Below, piece by piece: positions 9,475 through 18,900 of a stretch of 64,000 nucleotides of DNA. The stretch is from NCBI RefSeq assembly GCF_031179145.1, contig NZ_JAPSIB010000001.1, positions 361,251-425,250 on the forward strand. Direction: 5' to 3'. The first letter of the stretch is position 1. Every line of letters starts with the position of its first letter. Source of the DNA: Brevibacterium sp. (GTDB lineage: Bacteria > Actinomycetota > Actinomycetes > Actinomycetales > Brevibacteriaceae). The translations under genes and the position numbers were made by a program. The notes below the pieces were generated by a model, which ran no database searches, was not told the origin of the DNA, and was given only the letters and a program-made list of their open reading frames with translations.

Positions 9475-10113
9475 ATGCCTCTGGCCACAGAAACGCTGGG
9501 TTTCGCGCCGAACTACTCGGACTACCGCCGAACCTGGGACTTGCAGAAGAGATATCACGAAGAAGTGATCGCCGGGACCCGAGACTCGACGATCCTCCTG
9601 CTCGAGCATTCACCGGTGTACACTGCCGGGAAGCGAACGGAGGACCACGAACGGCCGGTCGACGGCACCGAAGTCGTCGACGTCGACCGCGGGGGGAAGA
9701 TCACGTGGCACGGACCGGGACAGCTGGTCGCCTACTTCATCTACCGACTCAATGACCCCAAAGAAGTCCGGCTGTTCGTCTCACAGCTCGAGGACTCGAT
9801 GATTCGCCTCCTCGGCGAATACGGGATCGAGGCCACCACGGTCGACGGTCGCGCGGGAGTCTGGATCCTCGGAGACGGCCTGCGACGCGACCGCAAGATC
9901 GGCGCGATCGGCATCAGGATCCACGAAGGGGTGACGATGCACGGACTGGCGCTCAACTGCAGCAACGACCTCGGTGCGTTCTCGTCGATCATCCCCTGCG
10001 GGATCACCGATGCCGATACCACCACCATCAGTGCCGAACTCGGCCGGATCGTGACGCCTGCGGACGTTGCATCCAGGCTCGACGAGATCCTGCACGAGAC
10101 CATCACAGCCTAG
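9475..10113 (+). CDS. lipB: Octanoyl-[acyl carrier protein]:protein octanoyltransferase
   Basis: A 212-residue cytosolic enzyme that moves octanoate from acyl carrier protein onto lipoyl-domain lysines, the first step of lipoate assembly. Seen are the [12 protein letters not shown] segment, the hallmark [16 protein letters not shown], and the catalytic pair Lys141 (RKIGAIG) and Cys175 (IIPCGI). The next gene, lipA, begins 10 bases after its stop. Its substrate E2 is encoded about 1.8 kb upstream. Confidence 0.96.
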   Translation: MPLATETLGFAPNYSDYRRTWDLQKRYHEEVIAGTRDSTILLLEHSPVYTAGKRTEDHERPVDGTEVVDVDRGGKITWHGPGQLVAYFIYRLNDPKEVRLFVSQLEDSMIRLLGEYGIEATTVDGRAGVWILGDGLRRDRKIGAIGIRIHEGVTMHGLALNCSNDLGAFSSIIPCGITDADTTTISAELGRIVTPADVASRLDEILHETITA

Positions 10114-10123
10114 GAGATCAGAC

Positions 10124-11176
10124 GTGACGATTGCGCCCGAAGGCCGCCGAATGCTGCGTGTCGAGGCTCGGAACTCGCAGACCCCGATCGAGCAGAAGCC
10201 GGCCTGGATCAAGGCCAAGGCCCACATCGGTCCCGAGTACACCTCGTTGAAGTCGCTCGTGCGCAAGCAGGAGCTGCACACCGTGTGCGAAGAGGCCGGC
10301 TGTCCCAATATCTTCGAGTGCTGGGAGGACCGCGAGGCGACCTTCCTCATCGGCGGCGAGCAGTGCACCCGGCGCTGCGACTTCTGTCAGATCGATACCG
10401 GCAGGCCCGCCGACTTCGACGCCGACGAGCCCAGGCGCGTCGCCGCCTCGGTCGCCGAGATGGGACTGCGGTACTCGACGATCACGGGTGTGGCCCGTGA
10501 CGACCTCGATGACGGCGGTGCGTGGCTCTACGCCGAGACCGTGCGCCAGATCCACAACCTCGACTACGTCGACGGCCGCGGCACCGGAGTCGAGCTCCTC
10601 ATCCCGGACTTCAACGCGGATCCCGATCAGCTCGCCGAGGTGTTCTCCTCCCGCCCAGAGGTCCTCGCCCACAACGTCGAGACCGTGCCGCGCATCTTCA
10701 AGCGCATCCGACCCGCCTTCCGCTACGAACGCTCGCTGTCGGTGATCACCCAGGCGCGGGAGGCCGGCTTGATCACCAAGTCCAACCTCATCCTCGGAAT
10801 GGGCGAGACCAACGAGGAGATCATCTCGGCCCTGCAGGATCTCCATGACGCCGGCTGCGACCTCATCACCATCACGCAGTACCTGCGCCCGTCCCCTCGG
10901 CATCATCCCGTCACTCGCTGGGTCAAGCCGGGCGACTTCGTGATGCTGCGCGACGCGGCCGAGGAGATCGGCTTCCTCGGCGTCATGTCCGGTCCCCTGG
11001 TGCGCTCGTCCTACCGGGCCGGTCGCCTGTGGGCCACCGCGATGCGTCACCGCGGAGAGACCATTCCGACCCATCTCTCGCATCTCGACAAGCACACCCC
11101 TGCCCGGCAGGAGGCGCAGGCCGTTGTCGATACCTTCGGCGAGGGCGAAGAGGTAGACTTGTCTGCTGAGCACTGA
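10124..11176 (+). CDS. lipA: Lipoyl synthase (radical SAM)
   Basis: A 350-residue radical SAM enzyme that inserts two sulfurs into the octanoyl chain. The auxiliary cluster ligands [12 protein letters not shown] and the radical-SAM triad CTRRCDFC are both present, as is the C-terminal RSSYRAGR serine/arginine motif. The GTG at 10124 is chosen because TAGGAG, overlapping the lipB stop, lies just upstream. An in-frame start further upstream would reach back into lipB and adds only low-complexity sequence. Confidence 0.96.
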   Translation: MTIAPEGRRMLRVEARNSQTPIEQKPAWIKAKAHIGPEYTSLKSLVRKQELHTVCEEAGCPNIFECWEDREATFLIGGEQCTRRCDFCQIDTGRPADFDADEPRRVAASVAEMGLRYSTITGVARDDLDDGGAWLYAETVRQIHNLDYVDGRGTGVELLIPDFNADPDQLAEVFSSRPEVLAHNVETVPRIFKRIRPAFRYERSLSVITQAREAGLITKSNLILGMGETNEEIISALQDLHDAGCDLITITQYLRPSPRHHPVTRWVKPGDFVMLRDAAEEIGFLGVMSGPLVRSSYRAGRLWATAMRHRGETIPTHLSHLDKHTPARQEAQAVVDTFGEGEEVDLSAEH

Positions 11177-11240
11177 ATCGGCTCCGGGGCTTATTGGATG
11201 TCCTCAGAGCTGAAGCCGCCCGCAAAGAGCAAGTGAGAGA

Positions 11241-11972
11241 ATGAGCGAAGAACCGCGCAAAGGACTTTTCCGCCGCAAGCCCAAGGATCCCAACCGGAAG
11301 CCGGGGCGGCTGGCGCAGATGCGTCAGGTGTACGCATTGGCTGCCAAGCACAACAAGGCCACTCCGTGGCTGCTGGCCGCAGCGATCCTCGGGTGCACGA
11401 TCCTCGGCGTCGGCGTCGGTCTCGTCTTCAAGGGAATCGTCTTCACTACCATCCTCGGCTTCATGGTCGGGCTGCTGCTGGCCATGTTCATGCTCGGGCG
11501 CTTCGCGGAGACCGCGGCGTTCGCCCAGATGGAGGGCCAGCCCGGTGCCTTCGGTGCCGTTCTCAACACCGCTCGTCGCGGATACCTGATGGATGAGCAG
11601 CCGATCGCTGTCGACCCCAGGACCCGTGACCTCGTCTTCCGCTCAACCGGCCGGTCCGGCGTCGTCCTCTTGAGCGAAGGCCCGAAGGCCCGCAGCGCCA
11701 AGCTGCTGGCCAAGGAGAAGAAGCGTCACGAGCGCATCCTCCCCAACGTCCCCGTGCACGCTCTCCAGGGAGGAAGCGAAGAGGGACAGCTGACGATGAA
11801 GCAGATCGTCCCGACCGTCCACAAGCTCCCGCGCAAGCTCAACCGCGCCGAGGTGCTGGCCGTGCGCAACCGTCTCGCCGCCCTGGGCACCCAGGCGTCC
11901 CGGCCGCCGATCCCGAAGGGCATCGATCCGAACAAGGCCCGACCCAACCACAGGGCCATGCGCGGACGTTGA
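11241..11972 (+). CDS. DUF4191 membrane protein
   Basis: A 243-residue protein matching the DUF4191 family that sits next to lipA across actinobacteria (mycobacterial Rv2219 position). It has a basic N-terminus, two membrane segments at about 43-62 and 66-86, and a cytoplasmic C-terminal domain with VDPRTRDLVFRSTGRSGVVLLSEGP and a closing basic stretch. Function is unknown. It follows lipA by 64 bp and is probably co-transcribed. Confidence 0.85.
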   Translation: MSEEPRKGLFRRKPKDPNRKPGRLAQMRQVYALAAKHNKATPWLLAAAILGCTILGVGVGLVFKGIVFTTILGFMVGLLLAMFMLGRFAETAAFAQMEGQPGAFGAVLNTARRGYLMDEQPIAVDPRTRDLVFRSTGRSGVVLLSEGPKARSAKLLAKEKKRHERILPNVPVHALQGGSEEGQLTMKQIVPTVHKLPRKLNRAEVLAVRNRLAALGTQASRPPIPKGIDPNKARPNHRAMRGR

Positions 11973-12007
11973 CCGCCGCCGGCTGGAGCACGGACGCACA
12001 TCTCCGT

Positions 12008-12057
12008 TGACTGAGTGAGGGACCGCCGACATATGTCGGCGGTCCCTCACTCAGTCA
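12008..12057. terminator. Perfect 50-bp palindrome, bidirectional terminator
   Basis: Two 25-base arms are exact reverse complements with no loop bases between them (centre CATATG). The palindrome lies between the convergent DUF4191 and RDD genes. The remaining ~100 bp up to the RDD stop hold nothing I can recognise. Confidence 0.75.
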
Positions 12058-12160
12058 CTCCACAGCCGGTCCCCCGCGCCGAGGCGGTTCTGGCGCCGAG
12101 GTTGTCCCTCGCGCCAGGGCGTCACCTCGCCCCCAGCCGGCTCCCCGGCGACGAGGCGGT

Positions 12161-12601
12161 TCAACGACGGAGGATCACTGTGCCGGCGGCCAGATCGTGG
12201 AGCCCGCGGTGGTCTCGGTCGAAGATCAGAGCGGGAATGACGAGGACGACGAGCAGAGCGCGGATCGCCGACTTGAGGAATCCGGGCACGTGCCCGTCGA
12301 GCCTGCGAACCTCGACCCCGAAGATTCGGTGGCCGACGCTGTAGCCGAGAGTCGCGACGAGGACGAGATTCTCGAGCGCGAAGATCGCCGGGGCCAGGAA
12401 CGGATTGTCCGAGCCGATGAGACCGGCGATCGCCAGGCACATGAACCAATCGACCAGCAGGGCGAGGAAGCGGCGCCACGCGGGGGCCAGGGAATGCGAC
12501 CCCGTCTCCGGCAGTCCCAGCCGCCGACCGGGCCAGTCGCCTGCTTCCCGTTGTGTCTGAGGGCCCGAAAGCCAGGATCCGAGGTCATCGCGATTCATCA
12601 C
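12161..12601 (-). CDS. RDD family membrane protein
   Basis: A 146-residue RDD protein. The family is named for Arg-Asp-Asp-like residues; here RRFLALLVDWFM near 43-54 and FDRDHRGLHDLAAGT near the end are visible, with three membrane segments between about 45 and 130. Its position matches the mycobacterial Rv2219A-type gene before glnA. The start may be the second of two tandem ATGs (ending at 12598). It is divergent from glnA. Confidence 0.85.
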   Translation of the reverse strand: MMNRDDLGSWLSGPQTQREAGDWPGRRLGLPETGSHSLAPAWRRFLALLVDWFMCLAIAGLIGSDNPFLAPAIFALENLVLVATLGYSVGHRIFGVEVRRLDGHVPGFLKSAIRALLVVLVIPALIFDRDHRGLHDLAAGTVILRR

Positions 12602-12640
12602 GAATCCAGCCTACCGAAGCCGCGGCTGAGAGGTTTCCAG

Positions 12641-12667
12641 GAAACATGCCCGAAACATGTGCGTCAT
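12641..12667 (+). promoter_or_regulatory. GlnR-like binding boxes upstream of glnA
   Basis: GAAAC at 12641, GAAAC at 12652 and GTCAT at 12663 are spaced exactly 11 bases apart. This matches the GlnR box architecture (gTnAc / GaAAc sites separated by 6 bases) known upstream of actinomycete glnA. The site ends about 100 bp before the glnA start. The assignment rests on pattern only. Confidence 0.45.
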
Positions 12668-12765
12668 CACGGCTTCACGCCGAGGCAACTAAGATGGGTG
12701 ATGGTCAAAGCCAAAGGACCAGTGGTCAGGACAAGCGGCCACACAAATCTATCTAGGAGACCTAA

Positions 12766-14190
12766 GTGTTCTCGTCTGCTGAAGAACTCGTCAAGTACAT
12801 TGCGGACAACGACGTCAAATTCGTCGATGTCCGTTTCTGCGACCTCCCCGGTGTCGTCCAGCACTTCAACCTTCCCGCCGCTTCCTACGGTGTGGAGGAG
12901 ATCACCGAAGGCCTCCTCTTCGACGGTTCGTCCATCACAGGCTTCCAGGGCATCCACGAATCCGACATGAAGCTGCTCGCCGACGTCGAGACCGCCTTCA
13001 TCGATCCTTTCCGCGAAGCCAAGACACTCGTCGTCACCCACTCCATCGTCGATCCCTTCACCGATGAGCCCTACTCCCGCGACCCCCGCCAGGTCGCGGC
13101 GAAGGCGGAGGCTTACCTGCAGAGCACCGGCATCGCCGACACCGTCTTCTTCGGCGCTGAGGCCGAGTTCTACATCTTCGACTCGATCCGCTACAGCAAC
13201 ACTCCGGGCCACAGCTTCTACCAGATCGATTCCGAAGAGGCCGCCTGGAACACCGGCACCGACGAGCCCGGCGGGAACCTGGGATACAAGACCCCATTCA
13301 AGGGCGGCTACTTCCCCGTTTCCCCGCAGGACCACTTCGCCGACATCCGCGACCAGATGTCGCTGACGCTCGAACAGATCGGCTTCGAGATGGAGCGTGC
13401 CCACCACGAGGTCGGCACGGCTGGTCAGCAGGAGATCAACTACAAGTTCAACACCCTCCAGCACGCAGCCGACCAGCTGCTGGACTTCAAGTACGTGATC
13501 AAGAACACGGCGTTCGAGTTCGGCAAGTCGGCGACGTTCATGCCGAAGCCGCTCTTCGACGACAACGGTTCGGGCATGCACTGCCACCAGTCGCTGTGGA
13601 AGAACGGCGAGCCTCTCATGTATGACGAGAACGGCTATGCGGGTCTGTCCGACCTGGCCCGCTGGTACATCGGCGGCCTGATCGAACACGCCGGCGCGGT
13701 GCTCGCGTTCACCAACCCGACGATCAACTCGTACCGTCGGCTCGTTCCCGGTTACGAGGCACCGGTCAACCTCGTCTACTCCGCTCGCAACCGCTCGGCC
13801 GCCATCCGGATCCCGGTCACCGGGTCCTCGCCGAAGGCCAAGCGCCTCGAGTTCCGCGTTCCCGACCCGTCGACCAACCCCTACCTGGCGTTCTCCGCCC
13901 AGCTGATGGCCGGGATCGACGGCATCCGCAACCGGATCGAGCCCCCGGAGCCGATCGACAAGGATCTCTACGAGCTTCCTCCGGAGGAGGCCAAGGACAT
14001 CAAGCTGGTCCCCGGTTCGCTCGACGAGGCTCTGGTCGAACTCGAGAAGGACCACGACTTCCTCACCGCGGGAGACGTCTTCACCCCCGACCTCATCGAG
14101 ACCTGGATCCGGATCAAGCGCGAGAACGAGATCGAGGTCGCCAGGCTCCGCCCGACCCCGACTGAGTTCGAGCTCTACTACGCACTGTGA
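12766..14190 (+). CDS. glnA: Glutamine synthetase type I (adenylylatable)
   Basis: A 474-residue GSI that joins ammonia and glutamate with ATP; the active form is a cytosolic dodecamer. Seen are [31 protein letters not shown], the metal-binding [22 protein letters not shown], the ATP site [18 protein letters not shown] and the adenylylation loop [11 protein letters not shown] with Tyr402. GlnE encoded nearby is the enzyme that would modify that tyrosine. The GTG start follows TAGGAGA. Confidence 0.96.
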   Translation: MFSSAEELVKYIADNDVKFVDVRFCDLPGVVQHFNLPAASYGVEEITEGLLFDGSSITGFQGIHESDMKLLADVETAFIDPFREAKTLVVTHSIVDPFTDEPYSRDPRQVAAKAEAYLQSTGIADTVFFGAEAEFYIFDSIRYSNTPGHSFYQIDSEEAAWNTGTDEPGGNLGYKTPFKGGYFPVSPQDHFADIRDQMSLTLEQIGFEMERAHHEVGTAGQQEINYKFNTLQHAADQLLDFKYVIKNTAFEFGKSATFMPKPLFDDNGSGMHCHQSLWKNGEPLMYDENGYAGLSDLARWYIGGLIEHAGAVLAFTNPTINSYRRLVPGYEAPVNLVYSARNRSAAIRIPVTGSSPKAKRLEFRVPDPSTNPYLAFSAQLMAGIDGIRNRIEPPEPIDKDLYELPPEEAKDIKLVPGSLDEALVELEKDHDFLTAGDVFTPDLIETWIRIKRENEIEVARLRPTPTEFELYYAL

Positions 14191-14235
14191 CCTGCCCGGT
14201 CACCGGAGCGTGAGCAGTCGCTGAGGGAATACAGT

Positions 14236-14268
14236 GGGGGCGTCACGGGTTCATCCCGTGGCGCCCCC
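14236..14268 (+). terminator. glnA terminator hairpin
   Basis: A 14-bp stem (14236-14249 with 14255-14268, one G-U pair) and a 5-base loop lie about 45 bp after glnA. Confidence 0.7.
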
Positions 14269-14352
14269 TCTCTCATGGGCCGCTGCCAGAAACACACCCG
14301 ACGGTGAGGCTCGCCACTCGCCCACGGGACACAACTCGAGCATGGATGGACT

Positions 14353-15819
14353 ATGACGCATTTCGACCTGCTGGTGATCGGCACGGGATCGGGCAACACG
14401 TTCCTCGACGACAGGTTCGCCGGACTGACAGTGGCGATCGCCGAGGAATGGCATTTCGGCGGCACCTGTCTCAATGTCGGTTGCATCCCCACCAAGATGT
14501 TCGTCTACCCCGCCACCATCGCCGAGCAGGCAGCGGACTCCGCGCGCTACAACATCTCGTCCGAGTTCACCGGCGTTGATTGGCCCGCGCTGCAGAAGCG
14601 GATCTTCGACCGCATCGATGCCATCGAGGCCGGCGGACGCGCATACCGGAGCAGACAGCTTCAGCCGCAGGTGACAGTCATCGCCGAGCACGTTCACTTC
14701 ACCGACCTCAAGACTGTGCGCACCGCTTCCGGTGAGGAGATCAGCGCCGAGCGGATCGTCATCGCCGCCGGCGCCGCTCCCCAGATTCCCGAGGTCACCG
14801 GCCTTGACGTCGCTCGCGTCGACACCCCCGGCTACCCCGTCCACACCTCGAACACGATCATGCGCGTCCCCGAACTCCCCCGCCGCCTCGTCATCGTCGG
14901 CTCCGGGGTCATCGCCGCGGAGTTCGCTCATATCTTCGCCGCCCTCGGCTCCGAAGTCACCGTCGTCATCCGGGGGTCCGATCTGCTCGGGTCACTCGAT
15001 TCCGAGGCCTCTCGGGCCTTCACGGAGATCTTCACTGACTCGCACACCGTGTTCGAGGGCGTCGAACCCGCGCAGTACACCGTCGACGACGACGGGGTGC
15101 GGGTGGAGCTGAAGTCCAGCGGCCGCCTCGGCGAGGTCGATCATCCTGCTGCGCTCAGTGCCGATGCCGTCCTCATCGCCACCGGCAGGGCGCCGAACAC
15201 GGAAGGGCTGCGCGCCGCCGACGTCGGCTACGACGTCCATTCTGATGGTCGGCTCGCCGTTGATGATCATCTGCGGGTCCTCGCGGACGGCGCCCCCGTG
15301 CCCGGGGTCTTCGCCCTCGGCGACATCTGCTCGCCGTATCAGCTCAAGCACGTGGCCAACCACGAAGCGAAGATCGTCGGGGCGAATCTGGCCGCGGACA
15401 TGGACTCCGGCGCTCCCGGGGCCGCCGCCGAGGCGATTCTCGCGACTGTCGACCACCATGCGGTTCCCGGGGCGGTGTTCTCCTCTCCCGAGGCCGCGTA
15501 CGTCGGAATGACGGAGGACGAGGCGCGGGCAGCCGGCCATGAGGTGACCATCAAGGTCCAGCAGTACAAGGACGTCGCCTATGGCTGGGCGATGGCCGAT
15601 GACCCCGGGATCGTCAAGATCATCGCCGACCGCCGGAGCCGGTTGATCCTCGGCGCATTCGTCGTCGGCCATGAGGCCTCGATGATCATCCAGCCCCTGA
15701 TCCAGGCGATGGCGTTCGGGCAGGCGGCCGACGTCGTCGCCCGCGGCCAGTACTGGATCCACCCGGCGCTGCCGGAAGTCGTCGAGAACGCCCTGCTCGG
15801 ACTCGACTTCGACGACTGA
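14353..15819 (+). CDS. mtr: Mycothione reductase
   Basis: A 488-residue FAD/NADPH disulfide reductase that regenerates mycothiol, the actinobacterial thiol. It starts with FDLLVIGTGSGNT, where the Ser/Asn in the FAD loop separates the family from E3. It then has FGGTCLNVGCIPTKMFVY with the redox cysteines near 39 and 44, the NADPH site GSGVIAAEFAHIF, and the C-terminal catalytic IHPALPEVVENALL. It sits between glnA and glnE, an insertion relative to the usual order. It converges on glnE, with 30 bp between stops. Its presence supports an actinobacterial origin. Confidence 0.92.
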   Translation: MTHFDLLVIGTGSGNTFLDDRFAGLTVAIAEEWHFGGTCLNVGCIPTKMFVYPATIAEQAADSARYNISSEFTGVDWPALQKRIFDRIDAIEAGGRAYRSRQLQPQVTVIAEHVHFTDLKTVRTASGEEISAERIVIAAGAAPQIPEVTGLDVARVDTPGYPVHTSNTIMRVPELPRRLVIVGSGVIAAEFAHIFAALGSEVTVVIRGSDLLGSLDSEASRAFTEIFTDSHTVFEGVEPAQYTVDDDGVRVELKSSGRLGEVDHPAALSADAVLIATGRAPNTEGLRAADVGYDVHSDGRLAVDDHLRVLADGAPVPGVFALGDICSPYQLKHVANHEAKIVGANLAADMDSGAPGAAAEAILATVDHHAVPGAVFSSPEAAYVGMTEDEARAAGHEVTIKVQQYKDVAYGWAMADDPGIVKIIADRRSRLILGAFVVGHEASMIIQPLIQAMAFGQAADVVARGQYWIHPALPEVVENALLGLDFDD

Positions 15820-15849
15820 GCGCGGCTGCCGGCAACGCGGAGCGACGAC

Positions 15850-18800
15850 TCAGTCGAATCCGTAGAAGCGCTGCTCCATCACTGCGCGCGCGTGCCGGGT
15901 GGCCCTGAGATAGTCGTCCTCGAGCTCGTGGCCGCCCCCGGCGGGATATCCGAGAAGGCGGGCGGTGGCTTCGAGCTCCGAGTACTCGGTCGGCAGCGAA
16001 TGGCTCGTGCGTCCCTTGTAGAGCATCACCGCCGACCGCACATCCGTGGCCAGCTGCCAGGCGGTCGCCAGCTCCGTTGCGTCCTCGGCGGGGATGAGGC
16101 CCTCGGCCGCGGCAACGCGCAGGGCCGGGAGGGTCGACGGGGTCCGCAGACCCTCGATGCGATGGGCGTGCTGCAGCTGCAGGAGCTGCACGGTCCATTC
16201 GACGTCGGACAGGGAGCCGCGTCCGAGCTTGAGGTGGCGGCGCTTGTCGGCGTTGCGCGGCAGACGCTCCTCCTCCATCCGCGCCTTGAGCGTGCGCACC
16301 TGGGTCAGCGCCTTCGACGGCATCGTCTCCGGATACCTCAGGGGGTCGATGAGCGCGGTGAAGTCGTCGATGAGCGGAGCGTCGCCGGCCACCGGACGCG
16401 CCCGCAGCAGCGCCTGGGCCTCCCAGGGCTGTGACCACTTCGCGTAGTAGGACTGGAAGGACGAGAAGCTGCGGACCAGGGGCCCGTTCTTCCCCTCGGG
16501 GCGCAGATCCGCATCGAGTTCGACGCCCTCCGCGCCTTCGGACGATCCCAGTCGGCTCGCGAGCTGGAGGGCGACCTTGTTCACGTGCTTGCTCAGCTTG
16601 GTCTTCGCCTCGGCGCCGAGATCCTCATCGACGGGACGGTAGACATACATCGCATCGGCATCCGAGAAGTAGCCGATCTCGCGGCCGCCCCAGCGTCCCA
16701 TCGCGATCACGGAGAACTCGTAGTCCGGAATGTCCTCCTGGTCGAGATCGAGGCGCACCGCACGCAGCGCACCCTGGACCGTGAGGTCCATGAGGGCGGT
16801 CAGATCGCCGGGGATCTCCGCCCGGTCCCCCACCCCGAGGACATCGCGCAGGGAGATGCGGAGGAGTTCGCGGCTGTAGGTCTCGCGCATCTGGCCGACG
16901 GCTCTGCCGCCGTGGCGGCGAAGCAGACCGTCGACCTCGGCGCGCAGCACCTGCAAATCACGGGCCCTGAGGTTCGAGTAGTTGTCGAGCCAGGCCACTG
17001 CCGCGGGCTGACGCAGGAGCAGTTCGGTGGCGTACCGCGACAGAGACAGGACCTCGGCGACGGACTTCGCCGCCAGACCGGAATCCCGGAGCATCTTGAG
17101 GAACCAGCCCGAGGAGGACAGTGACTCGCTGAGCCGCCGGAACGCCAGCAGACCGGCATCGGGGTCGACACCCTCGGAGAACCAGTCGAGGAGGGCAGGC
17201 AGCACCTGTCGGATGACGAGTGAGGCCCGCGACATTCCGCTGGTCAGCGCTTTGATGTGGCCCAGTGCCCCCTCCGGATCGACGTAGCCGAAGGCGCGGA
17301 GGCGGTCGGCAGCAGCCTGCAGGCTCGTGCCGCGACTGTGCGCATCGACGACGGCGCCGTGGACTCCGACCGCGGCCTCGAGAATCGGGCGGTAGAAGAT
17401 CTGCTCGTGCAGGCGGGTGACCTTCTTGGCATAGTCCTTCCGGGCCTCCTCCAGCCGATCGGCGGAGCGGGGCCCGAAGCGGAAGACCGAGCGGGCCAGG
17501 ATCCGCAGCCGGTCATCGGCGTCGGGAATCAGGGCATTGCGCAGCATGCGAGGGATCTGCACCCGATGCTCGACGACCCGCATGAACCGGTAGGCGGCGG
17601 AGAAGACATGGGCGTCCTGCTGGCCGATGTACCCGTGCTCACCGAGCGCTTCGAGGGCGAGCAGCGTGTTGGGGGTGCGGATGTCGACGTCGCTGCGCCC
17701 GTGGACGAGCTGAAGCAGCTGGGCGGAGAACTCGACGTCGCGGAGTCCGCCACGGCCGAGTTTGATCTGACGCGGCGCCTCGGCGGCGGGAATCAGGTCG
17801 ACGACGCGACGGCGCATCGCGCGAATCCCATCGATGAACCCCTGCCGGCTCGCGGCCTCCCATACGAGCGGCAGCAGAGTCTCGACATACTCCTCGCCGA
17901 GGGCCCAATCGCCGGCGACCGGACGAGCCTTGAGGAGGGCCTGGAACTCCCAGTTCTTCGCGATGTCGGCGTAGTAGTGGGTGAATTCGCTCATCGTGCG
18001 CACCAGCGCCCCCGCCTTCCCCTCGGGCCGCAGCGCCGTGTCGACCTCCCACAGGGCGGGTTCGGCTCCCGGGTCGGAGAGGATCGCGCGCATCCGCTGC
18101 GCCATTTCGGTGGCCAGGCCCCGCTGGGCGTCGTCCGCCCCGGTGGCCTGGACGAAGACGACGTCGACGTCGGAGACGTAGTTGAGCTCCCTGGCCCCGG
18201 TCTTGCCGAGCGCGATCACTGCCAGCCGGACGCTCGCGTCGGGATCGATTTCGCTGCGAGCAATCGCCAGGGCGCCGTCCATCGCAGCGGCGGCCAGATC
18301 CGACAGGACCGCCATCACCTGGTCGACGATCTCCTCCGGCTGCTCGCTGCTGAGATCATCGGCGACGAGGCGCAGAAGTGCGTCACGATAGGCATGACGC
18401 AGGGCGATGATGCCCTCATCGCCGACGAGCTTCGCGCGTGGTGCAGGGTCGTTCGGATCCGCGCCCACACTGCCCAGCAGGGCTTCGCGCAGCGCGGGAG
18501 CAGAGGCGGCGGGGGTGGAGATCATGAGGAACGGCGCGGGATCCAACAGCAGCGACAGCGAATCCGGATGACGCACGAGGTGGTCGACCATCGCCTCGGA
18601 AGTGCCGAGGACGGTGAGCAGCCGCCCGAGCAGCGGCCGGTTGAGTTCGTCCTCGGCGAGCTCCTCGGCCTCTCCGGCACGGATCGCGGCGGCGAATGCC
18701 GGCAGCACGCCGTCGGCCTGCTCGAGCACGCGGAGCAGACCGAGGGCGGCACTGTGCGGATCCGGGCTCGCCTCGAGGAGGTCGACGAACCGCGAGTCGA

Positions 18801-18894
18801 ATGCCAAGGGCAGTCCGAGCAGATCGTTGATGTCCTTGAGGAAGCGGGCGGCGGACTCGGAGACGGCGGCGGTGCGCGACGTGATTCGGGCCAT
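15850..18894 (-). CDS. glnE: Bifunctional glutamine synthetase adenylyltransferase/deadenylase
   Basis: A 1014-residue protein that adds and removes AMP on GlnA. It has two nucleotidyltransferase domains: ALGKTGARELNYVSDVDVVFV near residue 235 (deadenylase half) and AMGRWGGREIGYFSDADAMYVY near 740 (adenylyltransferase half). Each has the G-x-D-x-D metal motif and is followed by a GlnE helical domain (LKLGRGGLRDVEF and LKLGRGSLSDVEW). It begins 6 bases after glnA2 on the minus strand, so the two are one operon. Confidence 0.96.
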   Translation of the reverse strand: MARITSRTAAVSESAARFLKDINDLLGLPLAFDSRFVDLLEASPDPHSAALGLLRVLEQADGVLPAFAAAIRAGEAEELAEDELNRPLLGRLLTVLGTSEAMVDHLVRHPDSLSLLLDPAPFLMISTPAASAPALREALLGSVGADPNDPAPRAKLVGDEGIIALRHAYRDALLRLVADDLSSEQPEEIVDQVMAVLSDLAAAAMDGALAIARSEIDPDASVRLAVIALGKTGARELNYVSDVDVVFVQATGADDAQRGLATEMAQRMRAILSDPGAEPALWEVDTALRPEGKAGALVRTMSEFTHYYADIAKNWEFQALLKARPVAGDWALGEEYVETLLPLVWEAASRQGFIDGIRAMRRRVVDLIPAAEAPRQIKLGRGGLRDVEFSAQLLQLVHGRSDVDIRTPNTLLALEALGEHGYIGQQDAHVFSAAYRFMRVVEHRVQIPRMLRNALIPDADDRLRILARSVFRFGPRSADRLEEARKDYAKKVTRLHEQIFYRPILEAAVGVHGAVVDAHSRGTSLQAAADRLRAFGYVDPEGALGHIKALTSGMSRASLVIRQVLPALLDWFSEGVDPDAGLLAFRRLSESLSSSGWFLKMLRDSGLAAKSVAEVLSLSRYATELLLRQPAAVAWLDNYSNLRARDLQVLRAEVDGLLRRHGGRAVGQMRETYSRELLRISLRDVLGVGDRAEIPGDLTALMDLTVQGALRAVRLDLDQEDIPDYEFSVIAMGRWGGREIGYFSDADAMYVYRPVDEDLGAEAKTKLSKHVNKVALQLASRLGSSEGAEGVELDADLRPEGKNGPLVRSFSSFQSYYAKWSQPWEAQALLRARPVAGDAPLIDDFTALIDPLRYPETMPSKALTQVRTLKARMEEERLPRNADKRRHLKLGRGSLSDVEWTVQLLQLQHAHRIEGLRTPSTLPALRVAAAEGLIPAEDATELATAWQLATDVRSAVMLYKGRTSHSLPTEYSELEATARLLGYPAGGGHELEDDYLRATRHARAVMEQRFYGFD

Positions 18895-18900
18895 CGTCGC

